Below are positions 18,521 through 26,251 of a DNA stretch of 44,690 nucleotides, in pieces; position 1 is the stretch's first letter, and every line of letters begins with the position of its first letter. A program made the position numbers and the translations under genes. Origin of the DNA: JBGQDM01 sp041495845 (GTDB lineage Bacteria; Acidobacteriota; Terriglobia; Terriglobales; Acidobacteriaceae); assembly GCA_041495845.1 (NCBI GenBank), contig JBGQDM010000017.1:1-44690 (forward strand), written 5' to 3'. The notes under the pieces were generated by a model. It worked only from the letters and a program-made list of their open reading frames with translations. It was not told the origin of the DNA and searched no databases.

Positions 18521-20229
18521 AGCGTGCCTTGCTGATTTGCGCACTGGTCACGAGCTGTCTGGCCGCGTTGGTGGTCATGCGCCAGTCGACGAAAGGCCCG
18601 TCCACGCCTGCGCCCGACCGCCTTTCGCGTCTGTTTCCCGCGGGTGCGCTGCTTTATCTCGAGGCTCAGGATTTCTCTGCGCTGCTGACGGCGTGGGACG
18701 ACTCTCCGGAAAAGAGGGCGTGGCTCGCCTCCCGGAACTTTTCTGTCTTCTCAAATTCTCGTCTGCTTCAGCGTCTGGCCGAAGCGCGCAATCAATTTGC
18801 CAAGGCCGCCGGAGTTCCGGCGGACGCACGATTCCTGAGCCAAGCGGCCGGTACGAACAGCGCGTTTGCCTGGTACGACATTGGCAAGCTGGAGTTTCTC
18901 TACGTTTCCCACGTCAGCGCCACGCACGCCACCGATTCTGCGCTCTGGCAGGTGAGGAACACCTTCCAGCCGCGGAGTGTGGGTAACGATCAATTTTTTG
19001 TCCGCACCGACGCGGAGACCGGGCGAGTCGTGGCTTTCGCCGTGAAGGGGGACTACCTGCTTTTGGCCACGCGGGAAGACTTGCTCGCCTCAGCGCTGCG
19101 CCTCATGTCCAGCCCCGGCGGCGCCACCATGGAGACCGAAGGCTGGTGGGCGACCATAGCGGAAGTTTCGCCACCGCCCGGCGAACTGCGCCTGGTACTG
19201 AATCTCGAAAAAATTGTTCCGTCGCCGTATTTCCGGACCTACTGGATTCAGCAGAACATCACCGACATGAAGCAGTACAGTGCAGCGGTGGTGGACTTAC
19301 GCCGCAGCGCGCGTGAATACCGCGAGGAGCGCCGCTTGGTCCGCAAGACAGCAGACACGCAGCCGCCTCCGGCGGAAGCGACCCGTGCTCTCGTGGAATT
19401 GTCGCGCTCGGTGCCCGCCAGTTCCGGCGAATACCAGTTGCGTGCGGCCCCAAGCGGGGACGATGTGGCCGAAGAACTTTGGGCGCTGCTCTTGCATCCC
19501 GCACCGCAGGCTTCAGCGCCGGCCACTAACGCCCCGGCAGTTTCCCTCGGTTCCGGAACCGTGGGGCAAGGCTCCGACCTGGAGACGAGGATTGATCAAG
19601 AGAATCAGCGCGTAGCGACTCAGGACGAAGCCGGCCCCTTGCGTGACTTGATTCGAGAAGCCTCGCCACAGGCCATGCTGGTGGCCCGCTCGACCCAGTT
19701 GGGTAAGGAAGGCGTATTCGTTCGCTTCCGCTCGCTCGTCGCGCTGCGAGCGCAGGCGAACTGGAACGAAGGCAGTGTGAGTGCCGCGCTGGTGCACGCG
19801 CTCAAGCCGTCACTGACGGCGGGAGTGCTGGGCGTTTCCTGGCGGCGTACACCGGAGGGCGTCCAGCAACTCGACGGGCTGGCTTCGCTCTATGTTGCCG
19901 CGCGGGGCTCGATTTTGTTCCTGAGTAACGACCAGGAACTCCTTCAGGAAGGACTGGCGGCGCGTAGTGCTTCTGCTTCGTCGGCGGTCTACGTTGCGCG
20001 TTTTGATCACAGCCGCGAGCGCACCAACCTGGTTCACGCTGCCAAGCTGACTGACCTGAATAGTTCCACTGCGAATGCGGGCTATGCCTCGCAGAACACA
20101 CCGCTGTTCTTTTCCCAGAATCTGACGGGTCTGAGCGAGGCGCTGAAGCGGCTGATGTCGGAAAGCATCGTGGTGGAGGACCGCGGCTCGCAGCAAGTGC
20201 AGACCGTTACCTACAAGTGGGCGCAATGA
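18517..20229 (+). CDS. Signal-anchored protein of unknown function (DUF3352-like pattern)
   Basis: 570 residues, preceded by AAGGAGGT and overlapping the TPR stop by four bases (ATGA). A signal or anchor helix (about 4-21) leads into an exported domain. The opening LFPAGALLYLEAQDFSALL resembles the 'PADTLFYLE..D' start of DUF3352-type exported proteins, but I would not assign the family on this alone. A middle segment (VDLRRSAREYREERRLVR) is helical, and residues about 330-350 form an Ala/Pro/Ser/Thr/Gly linker before a second globular half ending QVQTVTYKWAQ. No enzymatic motif. Position inside the operon suggests it is a component of the same envelope assembly. Confidence 0.85.
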   Translation: MKRALLICALVTSCLAALVVMRQSTKGPSTPAPDRLSRLFPAGALLYLEAQDFSALLTAWDDSPEKRAWLASRNFSVFSNSRLLQRLAEARNQFAKAAGVPADARFLSQAAGTNSAFAWYDIGKLEFLYVSHVSATHATDSALWQVRNTFQPRSVGNDQFFVRTDAETGRVVAFAVKGDYLLLATREDLLASALRLMSSPGGATMETEGWWATIAEVSPPPGELRLVLNLEKIVPSPYFRTYWIQQNITDMKQYSAAVVDLRRSAREYREERRLVRKTADTQPPPAEATRALVELSRSVPASSGEYQLRAAPSGDDVAEELWALLLHPAPQASAPATNAPAVSLGSGTVGQGSDLETRIDQENQRVATQDEAGPLRDLIREASPQAMLVARSTQLGKEGVFVRFRSLVALRAQANWNEGSVSAALVHALKPSLTAGVLGVSWRRTPEGVQQLDGLASLYVAARGSILFLSNDQELLQEGLAARSASASSAVYVARFDHSRERTNLVHAAKLTDLNSSTANAGYASQNTPLFFSQNLTGLSEALKRLMSESIVVEDRGSQQVQTVTYKWAQ

Positions 20230-21089
20230 TGCCAAGGCTGCCGATGCTCGCGCTGGTGGCAGGGCTTCTTCTCTTCGAGGGCGCGGGCCGGCCGCGCGAG
20301 GTCCGCGCAGACGCAACCACAGACGCATTCTTCGCCCAGTCCATGCAGCGTTTGCTGGAAAGAGACGTCGGCCCCGAGGCCTCGTTCCTTCTGATTTCAC
20401 AAGAGGGCACGGTGTTAGCCGCGCGTTGGCCGCAGGCCGATGCTCCCATTTCTCCTGGATCACTGTTCAAGCCGTTCGCAGCCCTTGCTTATGGCGCAGA
20501 GCACAGGGATCGGTTTCCGTTGCTCGAGTGCCTAGGCGAAGCGGGCGGTTGCTGGCGGCCGGCGGGACACGGCCCTCTCCATCTCTCCGGTGCGATTGCG
20601 AACTCCTGCAATGCTTATTTTCATTCATTGGTGCGAGAACTCACGGCGCGACAAGTGCAGATCGTCGCTCAGCCTTTCGGACTCGCCGGACCTCCACAAC
20701 AGGCAGCGGGCGACGAGCTCTGGGGACGATCCGCCGCATGGAAGGAGCCACCCCTCGCGCTCCTACATGCCTATCAGGAGCTGGCTGAGCGCCGTGACCT
20801 GCCCGGCTACAGGGAAGTGATTCGCGGGATGCGTCAATCCGGCCAGTCTGGCACCGGAGCCAACGTCCGCCTTGAAACCGGCGGCCTTCTCACCCTGGTG
20901 AAAACCGGAACCGCAGCTTGCGCCCACCAGCCGCATGCTCCCGGAGATGGTTTTTCCGTCGTTCTCTGGCCAGCGGAGGCGCCGCGTTATGCATTGCTGC
21001 TGCGCGTTCACGGTGTGCCCGGGTCGCAAGCGGCAGCAACCGCAGGACACATCGTGCGCCTCGTCGAAAGGCAGGCCGATGCGCGCTAG
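20226..21089 (+). CDS. Small penicillin-binding-type transpeptidase-domain protein
   Basis: 287 residues from ATG at 20226, whose ATGA overlaps the previous stop; a GTG nine bases earlier is in frame but less likely. Signal or anchor at about 5-20. All three active-site motifs of the penicillin-binding/beta-lactamase fold are present in order: SxxK as SLFK (79-82, in PGSLFKPF), SxN as SCN (127-129, in NSCNAYF) and KTG (226-228, in LVKTGTAA). These flanks match PBP transpeptidases rather than beta-lactamases. It lacks the pedestal and transglycosylase domains of normal class A/B PBPs and is much shorter. It overlaps the SpoIID-like gene by 11 bp, so the two wall enzymes are made together. Confidence 0.85.
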   Translation: MMPRLPMLALVAGLLLFEGAGRPREVRADATTDAFFAQSMQRLLERDVGPEASFLLISQEGTVLAARWPQADAPISPGSLFKPFAALAYGAEHRDRFPLLECLGEAGGCWRPAGHGPLHLSGAIANSCNAYFHSLVRELTARQVQIVAQPFGLAGPPQQAAGDELWGRSAAWKEPPLALLHAYQELAERRDLPGYREVIRGMRQSGQSGTGANVRLETGGLLTLVKTGTAACAHQPHAPGDGFSVVLWPAEAPRYALLLRVHGVPGSQAAATAGHIVRLVERQADAR

Positions 21090-22164
21090 CCGTATTTGCG
21101 TTCTCGCCGCCAGCGTGCTTCCGGTGTTTGCTTCAGCGCAAACCGTCAACATTGGCGTGCTTGGCCTTTTTCGTCCGCAACAATTGGAGATTCGTGCTGC
21201 AGAAAATTCGACGCTCGTCGTTCGGAGCGGTTCCCGCCACTGGGAACTGGAGCCGGGTGCTGCACTGTTCCTCCAGAACCAGCCCGGTTCTTGCATGCTC
21301 GCTACGTTTCCGAGCGAGCAGGTCTGCGTCGCGATGCTGCACGCCAGTGCGCGCGACGGGCGGGCAGTCCGCTTTCAACTGCGCGTTCCCGGCAAGCTCA
21401 CGCGCGTCTACCAGGGAAGGTTGCACATTACATCTTCGCGAGTGGCATTCACGCGATCGCAACTGGTGGCGGTTGTCGCCATGGATCTGGAGCTCGCGGT
21501 CGCTTCCGCCGTCGCGGCCGAGAGCCCGCCGGACGCTCCTCTCGAAGCGCTCAAGGCACAAGCCGTTGCCAGCCGCTCGCTGCTGGTTGCTGGCAAGGGT
21601 GCGCACGCCAATTTTGATTTCTGCGATACCACTCACTGCCAGTTCCTTCGCGAACCCCCAGCTCAGGAGAGCGCTGCGGTTGCCGCCGCCCAAGCCACCC
21701 GCGGCATGGTGCTCAGCTTTCAAGGCCAGCCCTTTGCCGCACTCTTCAGTGCCAGCTGCGGCGGTAGAACGCGCACACCGGCCGAAATTGGTCTGCAGCT
21801 TGCCGGCTATCCCTATTACTCCGTCGAGTGTGCCTATTGCCGAGCGCACCCCGAACCGTGGCAGCGCACCGTGTCGTTGCCGGAAGCGGAACTGCTGCGT
21901 ACCCGGGGAGAAGCGGGTCGCATCCTGCTGGCGCGGCAGCACGGTTGGGACGCGGTGCCCGGCAATCACTTCTCCGCACACCGTTCGCCTCAGGATGCTG
22001 CCGTAGTGTTGCTTTCCGGCAGCGGCCACGGCCACGGCGTCGGTCTCTGCCAGCGTGGGGCCGGAGGAATGGCGCGCGCGGGCGCAGACTATCGGGCCAT
22101 TCTCCACCACTACTTTCCCAACGCCGACATTCTTGTTCTCAGCCCCGCTGCGACCGCCCATTGA
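21079..22164 (+). CDS. SpoIID/LytB-domain protein (likely lytic transglycosylase)
   Basis: 361 residues. ATG at 21079 follows AAAGGCAGG and overlaps the transpeptidase stop by 11 bp; longer upstream frames are shadows. Signal peptide at about 1-21. The SpoIID domain shows AAESPPDAPLEALKAQAVASRS (about 146-167), where Glu148 aligns with the catalytic glutamate of SpoIID, then CDTTHCQFL, AAAQATRGMVL, FSASCGGRT and the C-terminal GSGHGHGVGLCQRGAGGMA signature. SpoIID cleaves glycan strands stripped of peptide stems. No SpoIIP or amidase gene accompanies it here and nothing suggests sporulation, so a vegetative wall-remodelling role with the adjacent transpeptidase is inferred. Last gene of the overlapping operon. 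Confidence 0.9.
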   Translation: MRASRICVLAASVLPVFASAQTVNIGVLGLFRPQQLEIRAAENSTLVVRSGSRHWELEPGAALFLQNQPGSCMLATFPSEQVCVAMLHASARDGRAVRFQLRVPGKLTRVYQGRLHITSSRVAFTRSQLVAVVAMDLELAVASAVAAESPPDAPLEALKAQAVASRSLLVAGKGAHANFDFCDTTHCQFLREPPAQESAAVAAAQATRGMVLSFQGQPFAALFSASCGGRTRTPAEIGLQLAGYPYYSVECAYCRAHPEPWQRTVSLPEAELLRTRGEAGRILLARQHGWDAVPGNHFSAHRSPQDAAVVLLSGSGHGHGVGLCQRGAGGMARAGADYRAILHHYFPNADILVLSPAATAH

Positions 22165-22181
22165 GCTTGGTCACGTCCGCC

Positions 22182-22224
22182 TGTGACTCTGATCACAGCC
22201 CGGTGCGGCAGCCCGTTTTATGCT
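22182..22224 (+). promoter_or_regulatory. CRP-type site and class II promoter of the ferredoxin gene
   Basis: TGTGACTCTGATCACA (22182-22197) is a perfect TGTGA-N6-TCACA palindrome, the consensus core of CRP-family sites. A -10-like TATGCT lies at 22219-22224, exactly where it falls if the palindrome is centred at -41.5 (class II activator spacing), giving a transcription start near 22231 and a 40-base leader. The site is seen directly; which CRP/FNR-family protein binds it is unknown. Confidence 0.65.
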
Positions 22225-22271
22225 CATGGCAGGGTTGCGGAGACAAAGCCCGCACCGTGGAGATCGCCATC

Positions 22272-22529
22272 ATGGCGTATGTGATAACCGACGGTTGCAT
22301 TAAAGACATGCTTTGCGTGGACGTTTGCCCCACGGACTGCATTCATCCCAAGACCGGCGAGCCCAAGCTGGAAGAAGTGACTCACCTGTACGTCAATCCA
22401 GTCGATTGCATCGATTGTGGCGCGTGTATTCCGGTGTGCCCTTCCGATTCCATCTTCGTGGCGGAAGAACTGCCGGCAGACAAGGCGGAATTTCTGGCGG
22501 TGAATGCGGCGTTCTATGCGGCTTCTTGA
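22272..22529 (+). CDS. Two-cluster ferredoxin with unusual first cysteine motif
   Basis: 85 residues, no signal peptide. The second motif is canonical for a [4Fe-4S] cluster: C46xxC49xxC52xxxC56P. The first is C9-x5-C15-x3-C19P-x2-C23-like, close to the C-x7-C-x3-CP pattern of seven-iron (FdxA/Azotobacter FdI) ferredoxins but two residues shorter, so the first cluster may be [3Fe-4S] or unusually coordinated. CVDVCPTDCIHPKTGEP matches the CVEVCPVDC segment of that family. It is monocistronic, between SpoIID and a terminator-like hairpin, and has a CRP-type promoter like the following arginine cluster. Likely a low-potential cytoplasmic electron carrier. Confidence 0.92.
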   Translation: MAYVITDGCIKDMLCVDVCPTDCIHPKTGEPKLEEVTHLYVNPVDCIDCGACIPVCPSDSIFVAEELPADKAEFLAVNAAFYAAS

Positions 22530-22572
22530 ACAGGATTTGAGGTTGATTTGAAGGATGCGTAGCGACGGCGAG

Positions 22573-22650
22573 CCTGCCCTCGAGGCGAAGCCGAAGGGCT
22601 CTCGGCCGTCAGGCGGAGCGCCAGCTCCGCAGGTTTTATCGTAGGGCAGG
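22573..22650. repeat. Nested inverted-repeat element after the ferredoxin gene
   Basis: Within the 323-bp gap 22530-22852, CCTGCCCT (22573-22580) and AGGGCAGG (22643-22650) are perfect inverted arms. They enclose two smaller hairpins, GCCGA/TCGGC around AGGGCTC, and GCGGAG/CTCCGC. The result is a potential three- or four-way junction of nearly 80 nt. It could be a structured 3' end, a small RNA or a copy of a dispersed palindromic (REP-like) repeat; one copy cannot tell. The rest of the gap holds no plausible gene, only the CRP-type site described separately. Confidence 0.45.
22613..22637 (+). terminator. Probable intrinsic terminator of the ferredoxin transcript
   Basis: GCGGAG (22613-22618) and CTCCGC (22625-22630) form a 6-bp GC-rich stem with a six-base loop, followed after three bases by TTTT. 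It lies 83 bp beyond the ferredoxin stop on the same strand. The T-run is short, so termination may be partial. Confidence 0.5.
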
Positions 22651-22768
22651 GGCCCTGTCGGTATCGCGGGGGCCGAATGACCGCCTTTCCCACTTCATCT
22701 TGAGTTGGATTACCAAGCCTCTTCATCGTGTAAGTCCTGCTGCTCCTAGGTTCTACCGCACACCACCC

Positions 22769-22784
22769 TGTGATCGCTCTCACT
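22769..22784 (+). promoter_or_regulatory. CRP-type palindrome upstream of the arginine/carbamoyl-phosphate cluster
   Basis: TGTGATCGCTCTCACT is TGTGA-N6-TCACT, one base from a perfect CRP-type palindrome. Its centre is 76 bp upstream of the ATG at 22853. A class II promoter would put the -10 at 22806-22811, where CACGAT is only a weak match, so the promoter would depend on the activator. Seen directly; function inferred from its twin at the ferredoxin gene. Confidence 0.55.
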
Positions 22785-22852
22785 GCTGCGAGTTCCTTTC
22801 TGCGGCACGATGATCAGTTAGGGCAGTGGCACAGATCGCAGGAGCGCATGTC

Positions 22853-24202
22853 ATGAAACGAGTCATTATTCTTGGCGCCGCGGGGCGCGATTTCCATAAC
22901 TTCAATGTTGTTTTTCGCAACAATCCTGAATTTCAAGTCGTGGCCTTCACCGCCACCCAGATTCCAGACATTGCCGGTCGGCGCTATCCCAAGGAGTTGG
23001 CGGGAGCGCTCTATCCCGAGGGCATTGCCATTCGCGAAGAGGAGCAGATGGAGACGCTAATTCGCGAACTCCGCGCTGACGTTGTTGTCTTCTCTTACAG
23101 CGATGTTGCCCACGCCAATGTGATGCATCTGGCCTCGCGCGCGGTCGCTGCTGGGGCGGACTTTTGGCTGCTGAGCGCCGCGCGCACCCAGTTACAGGCG
23201 CGCGTGCCCGTGATTTCCGTGTGCGCCGTCCGGACCGGTTGCGGCAAGAGTCCCATCTCGCGTTTGGTGGCAGCGGAGCTTCGCCATCAGGGCCTGACAC
23301 CGGTCGTGATTCGCCATCCCATGCCGTACGGCGATCTGGTACAGCAGGCCGTACAGCGCTTTGCCACGCTGGCCGACCTCGATCGCCACAACTGCACCAT
23401 CGAAGAGCGTGAAGAGTACGAGCCGCACCTGCAGAAGGGCACCGTGGTCTACGCCGGTGTCGACTATGAAGCCATCCTGCACCAAGCCGAGCAAGAAGCG
23501 GATGTCATCCTCTGGGACGGCGGTAACAACGACACTTCGTTCTATCGTTCCGATCTCGAGATTGTCGTAACCGATCCGCTTCGCGCCGGTCATGAACTTG
23601 GCTACTATCCGGGCGAAGTCAACCTGCGCCGCGCGCAAGTCGTCATCCTGAACAAGGTGAATACGGCCAAGCCGGAGGATGTGGAGACGGTGCGCCGGAA
23701 CATCCAGCGCAGTAACCCGGCGGCGACCATTGTGGAACTCGCTTCCCGTGTGACGGTGGCCGATCCGCAACTGGTTCGCGGCCGGCGGGTCCTCGTCGTC
23801 GAAGATGGTCCCACCCTCACGCACGGTGAGATGCAGTACGGCGCCGGGGTAGTCGCTGCCCGTCAGTGTGGAGCGGCGGAGATCGTCGATCCGCGTCCCT
23901 GGGCAGTCGGCTCCATCCGCAGCACGTTCGAGCGCTATTCGCACTTGCACGACCTGCTGCCCGCGATGGGTTACAGCGCTCTGCAGCGCCACGAACTCGA
24001 AGAGACCATCAACCGTGTTCCGTGTGATCTCGTGCTCATTGCCACACCCGTGAATCTGGGCAGCATTATCAAACTCAACAAGCCCAGCCTGCGCGTCTCT
24101 TACGAGGCCGAGGAAATTTCCCAGCCTCGGCTTACGGAGATCGTCGCGCGGTTTTGCCGTCAGCATGAACCTGCTTTGAAACTTGAACCGGCGCGAGCCT
24201 GA
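22853..24202 (+). CDS. cDPGS-like P-loop NTPase (COG2403-type)
   Basis: 449 residues from ATG 22853, with GGAG eight bases upstream. The N-terminus MKRVIILGAAGRDFHNFN is a Rossmann-type nucleotide fold; LRADVVVFSYSDVAH follows. A central P-loop domain carries TGCGKSPISR (about residues 129-138), then DxxR and LWDGGNNDTSF and VVILNKVNT, which looks like a G-protein NKxD-style segment. Such proteins are commonly annotated as cyclic 2,3-diphosphoglycerate synthetase or 'predicted GTPase'. True cDPGS activity is known from thermophilic methanogens; here the gene leads a carbamoyl-phosphate cluster, so a different phosphorylation or carbamoylation role is plausible. Ends 16 bp before the OTC start. 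Confidence 0.8.
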   Translation: MKRVIILGAAGRDFHNFNVVFRNNPEFQVVAFTATQIPDIAGRRYPKELAGALYPEGIAIREEEQMETLIRELRADVVVFSYSDVAHANVMHLASRAVAAGADFWLLSAARTQLQARVPVISVCAVRTGCGKSPISRLVAAELRHQGLTPVVIRHPMPYGDLVQQAVQRFATLADLDRHNCTIEEREEYEPHLQKGTVVYAGVDYEAILHQAEQEADVILWDGGNNDTSFYRSDLEIVVTDPLRAGHELGYYPGEVNLRRAQVVILNKVNTAKPEDVETVRRNIQRSNPAATIVELASRVTVADPQLVRGRRVLVVEDGPTLTHGEMQYGAGVVAARQCGAAEIVDPRPWAVGSIRSTFERYSHLHDLLPAMGYSALQRHELEETINRVPCDLVLIATPVNLGSIIKLNKPSLRVSYEAEEISQPRLTEIVARFCRQHEPALKLEPARA

Positions 24203-24218
24203 GCCGGGGGAGATGACC

Positions 24219-25190
24219 ATGACTTCGAATGACTTTCTTTCGCTTCGCGATTTTACTCCGCAGCAAGTCCGCGAACTGCTCGAACTCAGCCGCCTGATGA
24301 AGGCCCATCCTGAGATTTTTGCCGGCTCGCTCCAGGGCAAGACGCTGGCCATGATCTTCGAGAAGCCTTCGCTGCGCACGCGCGTGACCTTTGACGTCGG
24401 CATCCATCAACTCGGCGGCTTTTCGCTCTACCTCTCGCCCGCCGAGATCAGCCTGGGCAAGCGTGAGTCGGTCTATGACGTCGCCAAGAACCTGGAGCGC
24501 ATGGTGCAGGGCATCATGGTCCGCACCTTTGCCCACGAGATTGTGGAGGAGATGGCCGAGCATGCCAGCATTCCGGTCATCAACGGACTGACCGACTACA
24601 GCCATCCCTGCCAGGCGCTGGCTGATTACCTGACGATTTGGGAAATCAAGGGCAGAATCTCCGGGCTGAAAATCGCCTACATTGGCGATGGCAACAACGT
24701 GGCCCATTCGCTGCTGTTCGCGGGTGCGCAACTGGGGGCCCACGTCTGCGTGGCCACACCGCCCGGATTTGAACCGAAAGCGGATGCTCTCCGCTGGGCG
24801 CGAGCACGGGCGATCCAGACCGGCGGCACCTGCACACTCACCAACGATCTGGTCGAGGCCGTCTCGGGTGCTGACGTGATTTACACCGACGTCTGGACCA
24901 GCATGGGCCAGGAGTCGGAGCTGGAAATGCGGCGCCGGACTTTCGCGCCGTTCCAGGTTAACGAGACCGTGTTTGCGCACGCTGCTGCCGACGCCATCTT
25001 CATGCACTGCTTGCCCGCCCATCGCGGCGAAGAAGTCACCGCGGGGGTGATTGACTCGGCCCGTTCGGTGGTTTTTCAGCAAGCGGAGAACCGGTTGCAC
25101 GCGCAAAAAGCGGTGTTGCTCGAAACCATGAAGCACGAGGTCATGGATTCGATGCGGACCATCGGTTCACCAGATGCGGTGCAGGTGTAG
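24219..25190 (+). CDS. argF: Ornithine carbamoyltransferase
   Basis: 323 residues. ATG at 24219 is preferred because GGGGAG ends seven bases upstream; ATG 24213 is too close to it. All OTC signatures are visible: carbamoyl-phosphate loop SLRTR, SLGKRESVYD (80s-type loop), MVRTF, HPCQ, ornithine-binding DVWTSMG, and HCLPAHRGEEV. The enzyme interconverts ornithine plus carbamoyl phosphate with citrulline and phosphate in the cytoplasm. Next to carbamate kinase, ornithine aminotransferase and an arginine deiminase-fold enzyme, it probably runs in the catabolic (citrulline to ornithine) direction, although no other arginine-biosynthesis gene is in view to exclude an anabolic role. Carbamate kinase follows after 80 bp. 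Confidence 0.95.
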   Translation: MTSNDFLSLRDFTPQQVRELLELSRLMKAHPEIFAGSLQGKTLAMIFEKPSLRTRVTFDVGIHQLGGFSLYLSPAEISLGKRESVYDVAKNLERMVQGIMVRTFAHEIVEEMAEHASIPVINGLTDYSHPCQALADYLTIWEIKGRISGLKIAYIGDGNNVAHSLLFAGAQLGAHVCVATPPGFEPKADALRWARARAIQTGGTCTLTNDLVEAVSGADVIYTDVWTSMGQESELEMRRRTFAPFQVNETVFAHAAADAIFMHCLPAHRGEEVTAGVIDSARSVVFQQAENRLHAQKAVLLETMKHEVMDSMRTIGSPDAVQV

Positions 25191-25270
25191 TGTTTGGGAG
25201 GAGTTTAGATTCCGGGCGGGCCAGTGCCCGCGGCGCAACCCGCCGCCCGTTGGTGCGCCCGTGAACCGCC

Positions 25271-26251
25271 GTGAGGAAAACGATTCTGATTGCGGTCGGT
25301 GGTAACTCGCTGATTCGCGCCGGCGAAAAAGGAACGATCGCCGAACAACTGGCGAACACGAGCCGCACCGCCGCCGCCATCACCAGCCTCATCCGGCTGG
25401 GCCACCGCGTCGTCCTTACCCATGGCAATGGCCCGCAGGTGGGCGCCGCCTTGCTGCGTTCCGAGCGCGCTTCCGATCAGGTTTACAACCACCCACTGGA
25501 CGTTTGCGATGCCACTACCCAGGGTGAGATCGGCTACCTGCTGCAGCAGTCGCTCTACAACCATTTGCGCAAAGAAGGCTTGATGGTGCCGGTGGTGACC
25601 GTGCTGACGCAAGTGGTCGTCTCGGCCGATGATCCCGCCATGCAGAGTCCAACCAAGCCGGTCGGTCCGTTTTATTCGCGTGAAGAAGCCGAGGGCCGTC
25701 GTCGCCAACTGGGCTGGGCCATCGTAGAAGATGCCGCCCGCGGCTATCGTCGCGTCGTGCCTTCACCGGAGCCGCTTGAGATTGTAGAACTGGAAGTGAT
25801 TCAGGACCTGCTTGAAGCCGGCAAGCTGGTGATCGCCTGCGGCGGCGGCGGCATTCCTGTGGTGCGCACCAACGGAGCGCTGCACGGCATCGAGGCGGTG
25901 ATTGATAAAGACCGGGCCTCTGCTTTGCTCGCCATCAAGCTCAACGCCGATGTCTTCGCCATCTCCACCGACACCGATTTTGTGTATCTGGACTACAAGC
26001 AGCCCAGCCAGCGGCCGCTGCGACAGGTGACGGCGACCGAGATGCAGCGCTATCTTGATGCCGGGCAATTTCCCCCCGGCAACATGGGGCCCAAGGTGGA
26101 ATCGGCATTGCGCTTCCTGCACCAGGGTGGAAAAGAAGTGGTGATTACTTCCTATACGCACCTGCCGGAAGCGGTGGCGGGCACCGCTGGTACGCGGATC
26201 GTGCCGGAAACAAAGGTCACTGCCAAAGAGGTGCGGACGGGGACGCGATGA
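25271..26251 (+). CDS. arcC: Carbamate kinase
   Basis: 326 residues from GTG 25271, no strong ribosome-binding site. Amino-acid-kinase fold with the family motifs VGGNSLIRAGEKGT, THGNGPQVG, CGGGGIPVV, DKDRASALLA and FAISTDTDFVYLDY. It transfers the phosphoryl group of carbamoyl phosphate to ADP, yielding ATP, ammonia and bicarbonate; it is the energy-yielding step of the arginine deiminase pathway. The upstream 80 bp holds a GC-rich inverted repeat (25213-25220 with 25239-25249) that could mask the start region. Its TGA overlaps the ATG of the ATCase-like gene (ATGA), so the two are coupled. Confidence 0.95.
   Translation: MRKTILIAVGGNSLIRAGEKGTIAEQLANTSRTAAAITSLIRLGHRVVLTHGNGPQVGAALLRSERASDQVYNHPLDVCDATTQGEIGYLLQQSLYNHLRKEGLMVPVVTVLTQVVVSADDPAMQSPTKPVGPFYSREEAEGRRRQLGWAIVEDAARGYRRVVPSPEPLEIVELEVIQDLLEAGKLVIACGGGGIPVVRTNGALHGIEAVIDKDRASALLAIKLNADVFAISTDTDFVYLDYKQPSQRPLRQVTATEMQRYLDAGQFPPGNMGPKVESALRFLHQGGKEVVITSYTHLPEAVAGTAGTRIVPETKVTAKEVRTGTR

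Noticed and set aside
20226..21089. Class A or D beta-lactamase
   Set aside because: The SxxK, SxN and KTG flanks (PGSLFKPF, NSCNAYF, VKTGTAA) match PBP transpeptidases, and the gene is coupled to a wall hydrolase, not to resistance genes.
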